Shown piece by piece: positions 43,201-53,220 of a stretch of DNA of 64,000 nt. Made by a program: the position numbers and the translations under genes. Position 1 is the stretch's first letter. Each line of letters begins with the position of its first letter. This DNA comes from Georgenia yuyongxinii. Its GTDB lineage: Bacteria > Actinomycetota > Actinomycetes > Actinomycetales > Actinomycetaceae. The stretch is from contig NZ_CP040915.1 in the NCBI RefSeq assembly GCF_006352065.1, positions 1,302,001 through 1,366,000 of the forward strand. The letters run 5' to 3'. A model generated the notes under the pieces. The model saw only the letters and a list, made by a program, of their open reading frames with translations. It had not been told where the DNA came from and searched no databases.

Positions 43201-44142
43201 ATGGGTCTGACGGACGCCGGCGAGCGGGAAGCCGCCCGGGAGGAGCTTGTCGAGGCCTTCGCCCGGTTCCTTGCCCTGCAACGCGGTCACAGCCCGCACA
43301 CGGTGCGCGCCTATCTCACCGACGTCGGTCAGCTGCTCGACCACCTCGCGCAGGGCGCGCCTGCTGGCGACGGCCCGTTGGCCGGACTGGACCTGGCTAC
43401 CTTGCGCGCGTGGCTGGCCGAGCAGCGTGGGCGCGGCATGTCGCGGGCCACCCTGGCGCGCCGCACCGCCGCGGTGCGCACCTTCTGCGGATGGGCGTTC
43501 CGCGCCGGCCATCTCGAGCAGGACGTCGGCGCCCGGCTGCGCAGCCCGCGCCCCGACCGGCACCTGCCCACCGTGCTCGCCGTCGACGACACCGCGCACC
43601 TCCTGACGGCCGCGGAGGAGCGCGCCGCGGACGACGACCCCGTGCACCTGCGCGACTGGGCAGCCCTGGAGATGCTCTATGCCACCGGGGTACGCATCAG
43701 TGAGCTCGTGGGCATCGACGTGCCCGACGTCGACGCCCGCGAGCGGACCGTGCGCGTCATCGGCAAGGGCGACAAGCAGCGCGTCGTGCCCTTCGGTGTA
43801 CCCGCCCTGCGGGCACTCACCGCGTGGCTTGACCGGGGCCGTCCGGCCCTCGCCGGGCCGACGTCGGCGCAGGCGTTGTTCCTCGGCGCGCGCGGGGGCC
43901 GGGTGGACCCGCGCACGCTGCGCGGTGCCCTCCACCGGCTGACCGCGGCAGCGGGCGTGCGGGACCTGGCCCCGCACGGCCTGCGCCATACCGCTGCCAC
44001 GCACCTGCTCGCCGGTGGATCGGACCTGCGCACCGTCCAGGAGGTCCTCGGCCACACCTCCCTCGCCACCACGCAGCGTTACACGCACATCACCCCCGAA
44101 CGGCTCCTCGCCGCGTACAGTCAGGCCCACCCGCGGGCCTGA
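43201..44142 (+). CDS. xerC: Tyrosine recombinase XerC
   Basis: XerC with XerD resolves chromosome dimers at dif during division. The product is 313 residues, the standard length. All catalytic residues are present: Arg165 (ATGVRISELVG), Lys189 (VIGKGDKQR), His259 and Arg262 (PHGLRHTAATHL), His285 (LGHTSLATTQ) and Tyr294 (QRYTHITPE). The N-terminal SAM-like core-binding domain starts ARFLALQRGHSPHTVRAYLT. The genomic place after dprA, with no integrase-type att sites or phage genes nearby, supports the housekeeping XerC and not a mobile integrase. It is convergent with the M23 peptidase gene, only 7 bp away. Confidence 0.94.
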   Translation: MGLTDAGEREAAREELVEAFARFLALQRGHSPHTVRAYLTDVGQLLDHLAQGAPAGDGPLAGLDLATLRAWLAEQRGRGMSRATLARRTAAVRTFCGWAFRAGHLEQDVGARLRSPRPDRHLPTVLAVDDTAHLLTAAEERAADDDPVHLRDWAALEMLYATGVRISELVGIDVPDVDARERTVRVIGKGDKQRVVPFGVPALRALTAWLDRGRPALAGPTSAQALFLGARGGRVDPRTLRGALHRLTAAAGVRDLAPHGLRHTAATHLLAGGSDLRTVQEVLGHTSLATTQRYTHITPERLLAAYSQAHPRA

Positions 44143-44149
44143 ACGTTGG

Positions 44150-44944
44150 TCATGGCAGTCCCACGTCGTCCGGTAGCAGGCGGACCACGACCTGGGCGCC
44201 GACCAGCCGAAGGGGATCGACGTAGACGTCCCGGCCGCGCCGTGCACCCCAGTGCAGGCAGCCGGGCTGCCACATGAAGCAGTGCCCGGCAGCCAGGTGC
44301 CCCAGCACGTCCCCGGCCTGTACCCGTTGTCCCGCCGCCACCACGGGTGTCACCGGCTCGTACGTGGTGCGGATCCCGTCGGCGTGGTCGACCGACACCA
44401 CCGGCCGGTCCACCACCGTGCCCGCGAACACCACCACACCGTCCGCCGCGGCCAGCACGGGCGCCCCGGTGCCATGGGCGAGGTCGACGCCGCGGTGCCC
44501 GGCGTCCCAGGGCCGGTCCGGCGGGTCGAAGGCGCGGACCACCTCGGCCGGATCACCGGTGGGCCACTGGTAGATCACCTCCGCGACCGTGGCCCCGTTC
44601 CGCGCGACGGACGGCGTCGCCCCGGCCGAGGCGTCAGCACCACCGCCGGTGATACCGGTGACGGCGCCGCCCACCATGCCTACGTCGGTGAACCTCACCG
44701 TCCGGAGTGGCACGGCCGGCCACGCCGGAGCCCGTTGGGGCACGGCGGGCACCGCCACGGTCCGTTCTGGCAGTGCCGACGAGGCCACGACGAGTGACAC
44801 GCTGGCGTCCGAAAGCATGCCCGGCGGCGACGTGGGCAAGGCGGCCGTCCCGGCGACGGTCGGGAGGGTGCCCACGGCCGCCAAGGACAGCGCCGCAGCC
44901 AGTCCGGCGAGCAGGGCGAGACGGGCGAGCGGAATCTGTGCCAT
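44150..44944 (-). CDS. Secreted M23 (LytM) family metallopeptidase
   Basis: The product is 264 residues from the ATG at 44944. A signal peptide (LARLALLAGLAAALSLAAVG) precedes a Val/Pro/Ala-rich linker and a C-terminal LytM domain from about 140. Zinc ligands are His150 and Asp154 in GHRGVDLAHGTGAPVLAAAD and His231 in GCLHWGARRGRDVYVDPL. The usual HxH pair reads Cys-Leu-His here (229-231), so the catalytic first His is replaced, a feature I associate with this actinobacterial subfamily and its nearby Cys222. It may cut peptidoglycan peptides or act as an activator without hydrolysis. It is divergent from rpsB. Confidence 0.85.
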   Translation of the reverse strand: MAQIPLARLALLAGLAAALSLAAVGTLPTVAGTAALPTSPPGMLSDASVSLVVASSALPERTVAVPAVPQRAPAWPAVPLRTVRFTDVGMVGGAVTGITGGGADASAGATPSVARNGATVAEVIYQWPTGDPAEVVRAFDPPDRPWDAGHRGVDLAHGTGAPVLAAADGVVVFAGTVVDRPVVSVDHADGIRTTYEPVTPVVAAGQRVQAGDVLGHLAAGHCFMWQPGCLHWGARRGRDVYVDPLRLVGAQVVVRLLPDDVGLP

Positions 44945-45185
44945 GCCCACACGGTGACCCTTGAAGGGACGGCGGCGAGCCAGCGGATTGCCGACCTGTG
45001 GAAACCGAGGCACGACGGCTACGGCTGGGCGCCACGCCTGCGCCTGGGCCTGGGCACCACGGCTGTGGCGGTACCTCCACAGGCATGGTCCCGGCTCGGC
45101 GCACGGCTGCGCTCGCGACGGCACCGGCGGCCGCGACGTGACCCTCCTCCCACCTGCCGATCTCTGGGCGAGCGAGCCGATCCGC

Positions 45186-45191
45186 TAGCAT
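45186..45191 (+). promoter_or_regulatory. Putative rpsB -10 box (TAGCAT)
   Basis: TAGCAT is followed by a structured leader of about 260 nt before rpsB. The -35 region is not convincing. The 44945-45180 segment between the M23 gene and this box holds no gene that I can support. Confidence 0.4.
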
Positions 45192-45197
45192 GTGTGA

Positions 45198-45460
45198 CGC
45201 AACCGGCCTCGGCCGGCTGACATCGCGTGCCCGCACACCGTCGGGTCGCCGGGCCTGCTGGTCCGGCACAAGTCGGCGGGACGCCCGAAGCAGCGGTCCC
45301 GTGACTCGTCACGGGTGCTTCGCGTCGCGGGCACCAGGGTCCCGGGCCAACCGGCCACGGGACGGACAACCGGAACACGGGTCACGTAGTGCGCCGACCG
45401 AACCTCGGCGCCTCGGGCCCCTCAGTGTGCGGGGCAACCCGCACCGGGAAAGGACGTGCC
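45198..45460 (+). promoter_or_regulatory. Hairpin-rich rpsB 5' leader (candidate ribosomal-protein leader)
   Basis: Four perfect stems are visible in order. CCGGCC/GGCCGG is at 45203-45216. A two-tier stem spans 45286-45322 (CGAAGCA pairs with TGCTTCG, then CCCGTGAC with GTCACGGG, with a 5-nt bulge). GCGCCGA/TCGGCGC is at 45391-45411. GTGCGGG/CCCGCAC is at 45427-45444, ending just before the GGGAAAGGA ribosome site. Such leaders often mediate autoregulation by the encoded ribosomal protein, here S2, but I know of no named family that matches; the role is inference. Confidence 0.5.
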
Positions 45461-46456
45461 ATGGCCGTCGTCACCATGCGCCAGCTCCTCGAGAGCGGCG
45501 TGCACTTCGGGCACCAGACCCGCCGTTGGAACCCGAAGATGAAGCGGTTCATCTTCACCGAGCGCAACGGCATCTACATCATCGACCTGCAGAAGTCCCT
45601 CACGGACATCGACCGGGCCTACGAGTTCGTCAAGGAGACCGTCGCCCACGGCGGCAACATCCTCTTCGTCGGCACCAAGAAGCAGGCACAGGAGTCCATC
45701 GCCGAGCAGGCGCAGCGCGTGGGCATGCCCTACGTGAACGAGCGCTGGCTGGGTGGCATGCTCACCAACTTCGGCACCGTGCACAAGCGCCTGCAGCGCC
45801 TCAAGGAGCTCGAGCAGGTCGACTTCGACGACGTCGCCGGCAGCGCCTTCACCAAGAAGGAGCTCCTCATGCAGCGCCGCGAGCGGGACAAGCTCGCGCG
45901 CACCCTCGGCGGTATCCGCGACATGGCGAAGGTCCCCTCCGCCGTGTGGATCGTCGACACCAAGAAGGAGCACCTCGCCGTCGCCGAGGCCCGCAAGCTC
46001 AACATCCCCGTCGTCGCCATCCTCGACACCAACTGCGACCCCGACGAGGTCGACTACCCGATCCCGGGCAACGACGACGCCATCCGCGCCGTCTCCCTGC
46101 TGACCCGCGTGATCGCCGACGGTGCGGCTGAGGGCCTCGTCGCCCGCCACGGTGGCGGCGCCGGTGCGACCCCGGCCGAGGAGCCCCTGGCCGAGTGGGA
46201 GCGCGAGCTCCTCGAGGCGCACGAGGCCGACCAGCCCACCAAGACCGGCCCAGTTGCCGGCGAGGCCCCGGCCGAGGACGTCGCCGCCGCGCAGCAGACC
46301 GCCGGTGCCACGCACGACGCCGAGCAGGTGGCCGACGCGGCCGAGTCCACCGAGGAGGCCCCCGGCGTCGACGTCGCGGCCCCCGAGGTCACTCAGGTGG
46401 CCGACAGCTCGGTCGCCGCGGAGGACGCCAAGTCCGCCGAGTCCGAGCAGGCCTGA
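45461..46456 (+). CDS. rpsB: 30S ribosomal protein S2
   Basis: S2 joins the 30S subunit late and sits near the mRNA exit. The product is 331 residues from the ATG at 45461 ([20 protein letters not shown]). Conserved blocks include [60 protein letters not shown] and [20 protein letters not shown]. The last 80 or so residues are an Ala/Glu/Asp-rich tail ([20 protein letters not shown] onward) of the kind seen in many actinobacterial S2 proteins. A GGGAAAGGA ribosome site lies at 45446-45454. tsf follows 30 bp later, the usual rpsB-tsf operon. Confidence 0.97.
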   Translation: MAVVTMRQLLESGVHFGHQTRRWNPKMKRFIFTERNGIYIIDLQKSLTDIDRAYEFVKETVAHGGNILFVGTKKQAQESIAEQAQRVGMPYVNERWLGGMLTNFGTVHKRLQRLKELEQVDFDDVAGSAFTKKELLMQRRERDKLARTLGGIRDMAKVPSAVWIVDTKKEHLAVAEARKLNIPVVAILDTNCDPDEVDYPIPGNDDAIRAVSLLTRVIADGAAEGLVARHGGGAGATPAEEPLAEWERELLEAHEADQPTKTGPVAGEAPAEDVAAAQQTAGATHDAEQVADAAESTEEAPGVDVAAPEVTQVADSSVAAEDAKSAESEQA

Positions 46457-46486
46457 GAACCCCCGAAAGTCTGGAGAGAAGCATCC

Positions 46487-47326
46487 ATGGCGAACTACAC
46501 CGCCGCTGACATCAAGGCCCTGCGCGAGAAGACCGGCGCGGGCATGCTCGACGTGAAGAAGGCCCTGGACGAGGCCGACGGTGACCAGGCCAAGGCGCTG
46601 GAGATCATCCGCGTCAAGGGTCTGAAGGGCGTGGCCAAGCGTGAGGGCCGCACCGTCGCCGAGGGCTTGGTCGCCGCACAGGTGACCGCTGACGGCACCG
46701 GCGAGACCGGTGTGATGGTCGAGGTCAACTGCGAGACGGACTTCGTCGCGAAGAACCAGACCTTCATCGACTTCGCGAACAGCGTCCTCGCCGCCGCCGT
46801 GGCGTCCGAGGCCGCCGACGTCGACTCGCTCCTCGCCGCCCAGCTGGACGGCGAGACGGTCCAGGCCAAGGTCGAGGGCATCGCCGCGACGATCGGTGAG
46901 AAGATCGCCGTCCGTCGTGTCGCCCGCGTGACCGCCGACAAGGTCGCCCTGTACCTGCACCGCACGGCCAAGGACCTGCCGCCGTCGGTGGGTGTGCTCG
47001 TGGCCACCGACGCCGCCGGTGGCGAGGTCGCGCACGACCTGGCCATGCACATCGCCGCGTTCTCCCCGCAGTTCCTCACCCGTGAGGACGTCCCGGCCGA
47101 CGTCGTCGAGAGCGAGCGCCGGATCGCCGAGGAGACCTCGCGCAACGAGGGCAAGCCGGAAGCCGCGCTGCCCAAGATCGTCGAGGGCCGCATGAACGGC
47201 TTCTTCAAGGAGAACGTCCTGCTCGACCAGGCGTTCGCCAAGGACAACAAGAAGTCCGTCGGCAAGATCGTGGAGGAGGCCGGCGGCAACGTCCAGGGCT
47301 TCGTCCGCTTCCGCGTCGGCAACTGA
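46487..47326 (+). CDS. tsf: Elongation factor Ts
   Basis: EF-Ts recycles EF-Tu by exchanging GDP for GTP. The product is 279 residues. The N-terminal UBA-like domain reads MANYTAADIKALREKTGAGM and LDVKKALDEADGDQAKALEI. The core contains the EF-Tu contact MVEVNCETDFVAKNQTFIDF and later LAMHIAAFSPQFLTREDVPA, and VLLDQAFAKDNKKSVGKIVE near the end. It is cotranscribed with rpsB. A very stable hairpin 14 bp after the stop ends the unit. Confidence 0.98.
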   Translation: MANYTAADIKALREKTGAGMLDVKKALDEADGDQAKALEIIRVKGLKGVAKREGRTVAEGLVAAQVTADGTGETGVMVEVNCETDFVAKNQTFIDFANSVLAAAVASEAADVDSLLAAQLDGETVQAKVEGIAATIGEKIAVRRVARVTADKVALYLHRTAKDLPPSVGVLVATDAAGGEVAHDLAMHIAAFSPQFLTREDVPADVVESERRIAEETSRNEGKPEAALPKIVEGRMNGFFKENVLLDQAFAKDNKKSVGKIVEEAGGNVQGFVRFRVGN

Positions 47327-47340
47327 CGTATCCGCTCTGA

Positions 47341-47377
47341 CCGGTGGCCCCGGCCCTCCTCGGGCCGGGGCCACCGG
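47341..47377 (+). terminator. Perfect 16-bp hairpin terminator after tsf
   Basis: Arms at 47341-47356 and 47362-47377 pair perfectly around a TCCTC loop. It lies 14 bp after the tsf stop and has no T-tract. Its right arm is partly copied in the following tandem repeat. Confidence 0.8.
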
Positions 47378-47452
47378 CGCACCCAGGGGCCACCGGCGCA
47401 CCCAGGGGCCACCGGCGCACCCAGGGGCCACCGGCGCACCCAGGGCACGGGC
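47378..47452. repeat. 19-bp tandem repeat derived from the tsf terminator arm
   Basis: The unit CGCACCCAGGGGCCACCGG is repeated three times and partly a fourth. GGGGCCACCGG is the end of the right arm of the preceding hairpin, so each copy could in principle pair with the left arm at 47341. Confidence 0.9.
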
Positions 47453-47524
47453 GCACCAGCTCCCACCTCGCACCGTCGCCACGCCGGCACGCCCTGTCAT
47501 ACCGTCGCTCGCAGGAGGTCCACC

Positions 47525-48280
47525 ATGTCCCAGCCCACTGACGGCGCGCAGCCGCGCCGCGTCCTGCTGAAGCTCTCCGGCGAGGTCTTCGGCGGCGGCC
47601 AGGTCGGGCTCGACCCCGACGTCGTCTCCGACGCCGCCCGGCAGATCGCCGCGGCGGTGGCCGACGGCGTCCAGGTCGCCATCGTGGTCGGCGGCGGCAA
47701 CTTCTTCCGGGGCGCCGAGCTGTCCCAGCGGGGCATCGACCGCTCCCGGGCGGACTACATGGGCATGCTCGGCACCGTCATGAACGCCCTGGCCCTACAG
47801 GACTTCCTGGAGCAGGCTGGCGTTCGCACCCGGGTGCAGACGGCGATCGCCATGGGGCAGGTGGCCGAGCCGTACATCCCGCTGCGTGCCATCCGCCACC
47901 TGGAGAAGGGCCGCGTGGTTATCTTCGGGGCCGGCGCGGGCCTGCCGTTCTTCTCCACCGACACCGTCTCCGCCCAGCGTGCGCTCGAGACCCACTGTGC
48001 CGAGGTGCTCGTCGGCAAGAACGGTGTCGACGGCGTCTACACCGCCGACCCCCGGCTGGACCCGACCGCCGTCAAGCTCGACCACATCACCTATGCCGAA
48101 GCCATCCAGCAGGGCCTGCGGGTGGTGGACGCAGCCGCGCTGAGCCTCTGCATGGACAACGGCCTGACCATGCGGGTATTCGGCATGGGCGAGCCCGGCA
48201 ACGTCACCCGCGCCCTCCGGGGTGAGAAGATCGGAACGCTCGTGACCGCTACCCCACTGAACGAAGGAGTGACGCCGTGA
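47525..48280 (+). CDS. pyrH: UMP kinase
   Basis: PyrH phosphorylates UMP to UDP in pyrimidine nucleotide synthesis. The product is 251 residues of the amino-acid-kinase fold: [80 protein letters not shown] and [20 protein letters not shown]. The ATG follows a strong AGGAGG ribosome site. The stop overlaps the frr start by four bases (GTGA), so UMP kinase and ribosome recycling factor are coupled, the usual arrangement. Confidence 0.97.
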   Translation: MSQPTDGAQPRRVLLKLSGEVFGGGQVGLDPDVVSDAARQIAAAVADGVQVAIVVGGGNFFRGAELSQRGIDRSRADYMGMLGTVMNALALQDFLEQAGVRTRVQTAIAMGQVAEPYIPLRAIRHLEKGRVVIFGAGAGLPFFSTDTVSAQRALETHCAEVLVGKNGVDGVYTADPRLDPTAVKLDHITYAEAIQQGLRVVDAAALSLCMDNGLTMRVFGMGEPGNVTRALRGEKIGTLVTATPLNEGVTP

Positions 48281-48834
48281 TCGACGACGCCCTGCTCGAG
48301 GCCGAGGAGAAGATGGAGAAGGCGGTGGAGCGGGCCCGCGAGGACCTCAGCCACATCCGCACCGGGCGCGCGAACGCCGGCATGTTCAACCCCATCTCGG
48401 TGGACTACTACGGCGCGCCCACCCCCCTCCAGCAGCTCGGCTCGCTGACCATCCCCGAGGCTCGTACCGTGCTCATCTCCCCGTACGACCGGTCCGCGAC
48501 GGCGGCGATCGTCAAGGCGCTGCGTGAGTCCGACCTGGGCGTCAACCCCACCGACGACGGCAACGTCATCCGCGTGGTGCTGCCCGCCCTGACCGAGGAG
48601 CGGCGCAAGGAGTACGTCAAGCTCGCCCGCACCAAGGGTGAGGACGCCCGCATCTCCATCCGCTCCATCCGCCGCAAGGCCAAGGAGGAGCTGGACCGCA
48701 TCAAGAAGGACGGCGAGGCCGGCGAGGACGAGGTCGACCGGGCCGAGAAGGAGCTGGAGTCCTTGACCAAGAAGCACGTCGAGGTCGTGGACCACGTGCT
48801 CGAGGCCAAGGAGAAAGAGCTGCTCGAGGTCTGA
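48277..48834 (+). CDS. frr: Ribosome recycling factor
   Basis: RRF, with EF-G, splits post-termination ribosomes. The product is 185 residues, the standard length, from a GTG overlapping pyrH. Conserved segments are [60 protein letters not shown], and the C-terminal helix with [20 protein letters not shown]. The three-helix bundle ends in [16 protein letters not shown]. cdsA starts four bases after the stop. Confidence 0.98.
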   Translation: MIDDALLEAEEKMEKAVERAREDLSHIRTGRANAGMFNPISVDYYGAPTPLQQLGSLTIPEARTVLISPYDRSATAAIVKALRESDLGVNPTDDGNVIRVVLPALTEERRKEYVKLARTKGEDARISIRSIRRKAKEELDRIKKDGEAGEDEVDRAEKELESLTKKHVEVVDHVLEAKEKELLEV

Positions 48835-48838
48835 GCCG

Positions 48839-49786
48839 GTGAGCGAGGCCCCGCACCACCCCGACCCCCTCTCCGGCGCCCTGCGGCGCATGAGCGAGGC
48901 GCGCCGTCGTGCCCGCTCCGCCCTCGTGGCCGCGCCGCCGCCGCGACCCAAGGACCCGCTCCCGCCCACCGGCCGCGCCGGTCGGAACCTGCCGGCCGCG
49001 ATCGGGGTTGGGGTAGGTCTGCTGGTCGTGGTCGCCGGGAGCCTGTTCGTCCCCTACGCCTTCGTCGCCCTGGTGATCGTCGCCTGCGGCGCGGCCCTGT
49101 GGGAGCTCGCGCGCGCCGTCGGCCAGCGCGGGATCCGCATCCCGCTGCTGCCCCTGTGGGTCGGCACCGTCGGCATCCTCGTCTCCGCCGCGACCGCCGG
49201 GCCCGAGGCCATGCTGGTCGCCTTCACGCTCACCGGGGGCGGGGTCTTCGTCTGGCGGGTGCTCGACGGCGGGGGCCGGGCGGCCGTGCGGGACGCGGCC
49301 GCCGGGGTGTTCGCCGCCGCCTACGTGCCCTACCTCGCCGGTTTTGCGGTCCTGCTGCTGCAGCAGACCTACGGCGTCTGGCTGGTGGCGACGTTCATCG
49401 TCGTGACCGTCAGCAACGACATCGGCGGGTACGCCGCCGGGATCTTCTTCGGCAAGCACCCCATGGCCCCCTCGATCAGCCCGAAGAAGTCCTGGGAGGG
49501 CTTCGCCGGCTCCCTGATCCTGGCCGCGGCCCTTGGCGCCCTGCTCGTGGGCCTGCTGCCGGTCGGGGCCTGGTGGCACGGCGTCCTGCTCGGGGTGGCG
49601 GTCGTCGGTGCCGCGACCACCGGTGACCTCGCGGAGTCGCTGCTCAAGCGGGACCTGGGGCTGAAGGACATGGGCTCGCTGCTGCCCGGCCACGGGGGGA
49701 TCATGGACCGGTTGGACTCGCTCCTAATCTCCGCCCCGGTGTGCTATGTCATCCTCAGCGCGACCACCGGGCAGCTCGCCGTCTGA
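48839..49786 (+). CDS. cdsA: Phosphatidate cytidylyltransferase (CDP-diglyceride synthase)
   Basis: CdsA makes CDP-diacylglycerol, the precursor of phospholipids, in the membrane. The product is 315 residues from the GTG at 48839. A cytoplasmic Arg/Pro-rich segment precedes about eight membrane helices. The family signature near the C-terminus is complete: [20 protein letters not shown], then [14 protein letters not shown], with the Asp residues that bind metal and [17 protein letters not shown] is also diagnostic. Its place after frr is common across bacteria. Confidence 0.95.
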   Translation: MSEAPHHPDPLSGALRRMSEARRRARSALVAAPPPRPKDPLPPTGRAGRNLPAAIGVGVGLLVVVAGSLFVPYAFVALVIVACGAALWELARAVGQRGIRIPLLPLWVGTVGILVSAATAGPEAMLVAFTLTGGGVFVWRVLDGGGRAAVRDAAAGVFAAAYVPYLAGFAVLLLQQTYGVWLVATFIVVTVSNDIGGYAAGIFFGKHPMAPSISPKKSWEGFAGSLILAAALGALLVGLLPVGAWWHGVLLGVAVVGAATTGDLAESLLKRDLGLKDMGSLLPGHGGIMDRLDSLLISAPVCYVILSATTGQLAV

Positions 49787-49802
49787 GAGGATGGTCGGCG
49801 TC

Positions 49803-51008
49803 ATGACGCAGCAGACCCCCGCCCCCGTCCAGGTCAAGCCCTCGCACCAGGTGGAGCCGGGCGGCCGGCCCACACTGACGTTCACCGCCAAGCGCCGCGG
49901 TAAGCCGCCGCGTCACCTGGCGGATCTCACCACGGCCGAACGCGTCGAGGTCGCCAAGGAGCTGGGCCTGCCCGGGTTCCGCGCCGACCAGCTCTCCCGC
50001 CACTACTTCAGCCACCTCACCCGCGACCCGGCGGACATGACCGACCTGCCCGCCGCCGCCCGCGACGAGCTCACCGCGACGCTCATGCCCGAGCTGGTCA
50101 CGAAGGTGCGCGACATGGTCGCCGACCAGGGCATGACCGTGAAGTCGCTGTGGCGGCTGTTCGACGGCGCGATGGTCGAGTCGGTGCTCATGCGCTACTC
50201 CCACCGCACCACCCTGTGCGTCTCCTCCCAGGCCGGCTGCGGGATGGCGTGCCCGTTCTGCGCCACCGGGCAGCAAGGGCTCACGCGCAACCTCTCCACG
50301 GCGGAGATCGTCGAGCAGGTGCGCCTGGCCGCGAAGGCCTCGCGCGACGGCGACCTCGCCGGCGGGCCCACCCACCTGCGCAACGTGGTCTTCATGGGCA
50401 TGGGGGAGCCGCTCGCGAACTACCGCACCGTGGTCAACGCCGTGCGCCGCATGGTCGACCCCGCGCCCGCGGGCCTGGGTCTGTCCGCCCGGAACATCAC
50501 CGTCTCCACGGTGGGCCTGGTGCCGGCCATCGACAAGCTCGCGAAGGAGGGCCTGCCGGTCACCCTCGCGGTGTCCCTGCACGCCCCCGACGACGAGCTG
50601 CGCGACGAGCTCATCCCCATCAACTCACGGTGGAAGGTGGGTGAGCTGCTCGACGCGGCCCGCCGGTACTTCGAGGCGACGGGCCGCCGGGTGAGCATCG
50701 AGTACGCCCTCATCAAGGACATGAACGACCACGCCTGGCGCGCTCAGCTCCTGGCCGACGAGCTGAACAAACGCGGGCGCGGCTGGGTGCACGTGAACCC
50801 GATCCCGCTCAACCCCACCCCCGGATCGATCTGGACGTGCTCCGACCGTGACGTCGAGCAGAAGTTCGTCGACACGCTGCGCCTGGCCGGAATCCCGACC
50901 ACGGTGCGCGACACTCGGGGCAGCGACATCGACGGTGCCTGCGGGCAGCTCGCCGCCGAGGTCCTGGTGGAGAAATCAGTTCCGGCGAAGGAGCAGACGC
51001 AGGGATGA
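49803..51008 (+). CDS. rlmN: 23S rRNA (adenine-2503-C2) / tRNA-A37 methyltransferase RlmN
   Basis: RlmN is a radical-SAM enzyme that methylates C2 of A2503 in 23S rRNA and A37 in some tRNAs. The product is 401 residues from the ATG at 49803. The iron-sulfur motif CxxxCxxC is in [20 protein letters not shown]. Other conserved parts are [40 protein letters not shown] and [20 protein letters not shown]. The methyl-carrying Cys near the C-terminus is in [13 protein letters not shown]. An in-frame ATG at 49791 is an alternative start. The divIVA-like gene overlaps by four bases. Confidence 0.96.
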   Translation: MTQQTPAPVQVKPSHQVEPGGRPTLTFTAKRRGKPPRHLADLTTAERVEVAKELGLPGFRADQLSRHYFSHLTRDPADMTDLPAAARDELTATLMPELVTKVRDMVADQGMTVKSLWRLFDGAMVESVLMRYSHRTTLCVSSQAGCGMACPFCATGQQGLTRNLSTAEIVEQVRLAAKASRDGDLAGGPTHLRNVVFMGMGEPLANYRTVVNAVRRMVDPAPAGLGLSARNITVSTVGLVPAIDKLAKEGLPVTLAVSLHAPDDELRDELIPINSRWKVGELLDAARRYFEATGRRVSIEYALIKDMNDHAWRAQLLADELNKRGRGWVHVNPIPLNPTPGSIWTCSDRDVEQKFVDTLRLAGIPTTVRDTRGSDIDGACGQLAAEVLVEKSVPAKEQTQG

Positions 51009-51586
51009 GCACGATGTTCCCCCCGGCGGGCAAGGCCCGTACGGGCTACGACCGCCCGCAGGTGGAGGAGTTCTTCGCGCGGGCGCGAGCCGCGTACGAG
51101 AACGGCCCCGCGCCGACCGGTGCGCCCGGGACCGCAGGCGGGCAGGGCACCTTCGACGAGAAGGACGTGCGCGGCGCGGCGTTCGACCTCGTCCGGGACG
51201 GGTACACCACCGCCGCGGTCGATGCGGCCCTGGACCGGCTCGAGGCCGCCTTCGTGCAGCGCCGGCGCACCACGTACGTCGCCGCGCAGGGTGAGGCGGC
51301 GTGGATGGACCACATCGCCGAGCTCGCCACCACCCTCTACCCGCGGCTGCTGCGACCCGCCGGGCAGCGGTTCCGCGCCCCCGAGCGCGGCCGCGGCTAC
51401 GACCGCGCGGCCGTAGACACCCTGCTCGAGCGGCTCGTTGCCTACTTCGACGACGGCGGTGAGCTCACCGCGGCCGAGGTTCGCTCGACCACGTTCCCCG
51501 CCGCGCGGGCCTCCCAGGCCTACCACGAGGGCACCGTCGACGCCTTCCTCGACCGCACCGTCGAGGTGCTCGTGGCGGTCGAGTGA
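51005..51586 (+). CDS. DivIVA-domain-like protein
   Basis: The product is 193 residues, overlapping rlmN (ATGA) and dxr (GTGA). It consists of repeated short modules of the form F-x-R-G-Y-D-x-x-x-V-D: [40 protein letters not shown] with [26 protein letters not shown], and [20 protein letters not shown]. This G-Y-x-x-x-x-V-D pattern is the N-terminal DivIVA membrane-binding motif without the long coiled coil of Wag31/DivIVA. A role at the membrane or in division is inference; the gene is common between rlmN and dxr in actinobacteria. Confidence 0.8.
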   Translation: MSTMFPPAGKARTGYDRPQVEEFFARARAAYENGPAPTGAPGTAGGQGTFDEKDVRGAAFDLVRDGYTTAAVDAALDRLEAAFVQRRRTTYVAAQGEAAWMDHIAELATTLYPRLLRPAGQRFRAPERGRGYDRAAVDTLLERLVAYFDDGGELTAAEVRSTTFPAARASQAYHEGTVDAFLDRTVEVLVAVE

Positions 51587-53046
51587 GCGCGACCTCCGAC
51601 GAGGCCGCAGGCACCGGCACGGTGACCGCCGCCGCCACCTGCACCGACGTCGTCCTGCTCGGCTCCACCGGCTCCATCGGCACCCAGGCGCTGCAGGTCA
51701 TCGACGCCGCCGCCCCCGGCACGTACCGCGTGCGGGCACTCTCGGCCGGCGGTGGCCACCTCGAGCTGCTGGCCGAGCAGGCGATCACGCACGACGTCGA
51801 GGTCGTCGCCGTCGCAGACGCGAGCGCCGGCACCGTCCGGCGACTCCGCGAGCTGCTCGCAGACGAGGTCGCACGCGCTGGTGGCACCGGCCCGGGCCCC
51901 GAGGTCCTTGCCGGACCCGACGCCGCCACGCAGGTGGCCGGTCTGCTCGCAGTGCCGGGTCGTGCGGCGGCAGCACAGGGCGCGGCCGGGTCGGCTCGAC
52001 ACGGCGGCGCGCGACCGGCGAGCGCAAAGCCCACGCGCGCCGTCGTCCTCAACGGCATCACCGGCTCGGTGGGTCTGGCCCCCACCCTCGCCGCCCTGCG
52101 CTCCGGCGCCACGTTGGCGCTGGCGAACAAGGAGTCGTTGGTGGTGGGCGGGGCGTTGGTGCGAGCGGCGCAGCAGCTGCCCGGTCAGGTGGTCCCCGTC
52201 GACTCCGAGCACTCCGCCATCGCGCAGGCCCTGCGGGGCGGGCGGCACGAGAAGGGCATGACCAGCCCCGTCGTCACCGGTCGCAGCGAGGTGCGGCGGA
52301 TCATCCTCACCGCCTCCGGCGGTCCCTTCCGTGGCCGGTCACGCACCGACCTGGCCGGTGTGACACCTGCGCAGGCTCTCGCGCACCCCACCTGGTCGAT
52401 GGGCCCGGTGGTGACCATCAACTCCTCGACGCTGATCAACAAGGGCCTCGAGCTCATCGAGGCCCATCTGCTCTTCGACGTGCCGGCCGAGGACATCGTC
52501 GTCGTCGTCCACCCGCAGTCGGTGGTGCACTCCATGGTCGAGTTCCACGACGGCTCCACCCTCGCGCAGGCCTCGCCGCCGGACATGCGACTGCCGATCG
52601 CGCTCGGTCTCACGTGGCCCGAGCGCGCCGAGCAGGTGGCCACCCCGTGCCGGTGGGACGAGGCAACGGCGTGGACGTTCGAGCCGCTCGACGGCAAGGT
52701 CTTCCCGGCCGTCCGCCTGGCCCGCGAGGCGGCCGCGGCGTCCGCGACCCACCCCGCGGTGCTCAACGCCGCGAACGAGCAGTGCGTCGCCGCGTTCCTC
52801 GCGGGCCGCCTGCCCTACCTCGCGATCGTCGAGGTGGTCGAGAAGGTGCTGGCCGACCATGACGGCCTGGGCGCGCCCGACCTGGCGGACGTGCTGGGTA
52901 CGGAGGCGTGGGCGCGGCGGCGAGCCGACGAGCTCATCGCCCGCCGGGGCGACGGCGGTGGCGGGGAAATCAGCGTCGCTGGTGGTCGAGCGTCGAGCGG
53001 TGCCTCAGGTGGTCGGGCGTCGAGCGGTGCCGCGAGTCGCCGTTGA
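51583..53046 (+). CDS. dxr: 1-deoxy-D-xylulose-5-phosphate reductoisomerase
   Basis: Dxr converts DXP to MEP, the first committed step of the non-mevalonate isoprenoid pathway. The NADPH loop is [20 protein letters not shown]. Catalytic parts include [58 protein letters not shown] and [20 protein letters not shown]. The product is 487 residues, longer than the usual 380-400: there is an Ala/Gly-rich insert before [13 protein letters not shown], and a tail with the repeat GGRASSG copied in tandem (DNA 52980-53040). The trio dxr, site-2 protease, ispG is the normal actinobacterial order. Confidence 0.95.
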   Translation: MSATSDEAAGTGTVTAAATCTDVVLLGSTGSIGTQALQVIDAAAPGTYRVRALSAGGGHLELLAEQAITHDVEVVAVADASAGTVRRLRELLADEVARAGGTGPGPEVLAGPDAATQVAGLLAVPGRAAAAQGAAGSARHGGARPASAKPTRAVVLNGITGSVGLAPTLAALRSGATLALANKESLVVGGALVRAAQQLPGQVVPVDSEHSAIAQALRGGRHEKGMTSPVVTGRSEVRRIILTASGGPFRGRSRTDLAGVTPAQALAHPTWSMGPVVTINSSTLINKGLELIEAHLLFDVPAEDIVVVVHPQSVVHSMVEFHDGSTLAQASPPDMRLPIALGLTWPERAEQVATPCRWDEATAWTFEPLDGKVFPAVRLAREAAAASATHPAVLNAANEQCVAAFLAGRLPYLAIVEVVEKVLADHDGLGAPDLADVLGTEAWARRRADELIARRGDGGGGEISVAGGRASSGASGGRASSGAASRR

Positions 53047-53220
53047 GGGCGTGGCGCCGTGCCACATGACGCGGCCCTCGGGACCATGACTGTTCCCAGG
53101 TTCGCGAGAGATGATGTGGCGAACGAACAACACTTCCTAGTGCCGTGAACCGACCTCGGGCTCTCGCTACGAGAACCAACCTCATGATCCACTTGCCCTG
53201 CTGACGACGGAGAGGGACCC

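Noticed and set aside
43201-44142. XerC as an integrase of a mobile element
   Set aside because: The locus is core DNA next to dprA and rpsB, with no att-like repeats or phage genes.
44224-44300. M23 peptidase inactivated by loss of the first His of HxH
   Set aside because: The Cys-Leu-His version with intact His150, Asp154 and His231 appears to be a subfamily trait, so I did not call it broken.
47344-47541. Open frame over the tsf terminator and 19-bp repeats
   Set aside because: It encodes only repeat-derived Gly/His/Pro sequence and has no start signal.
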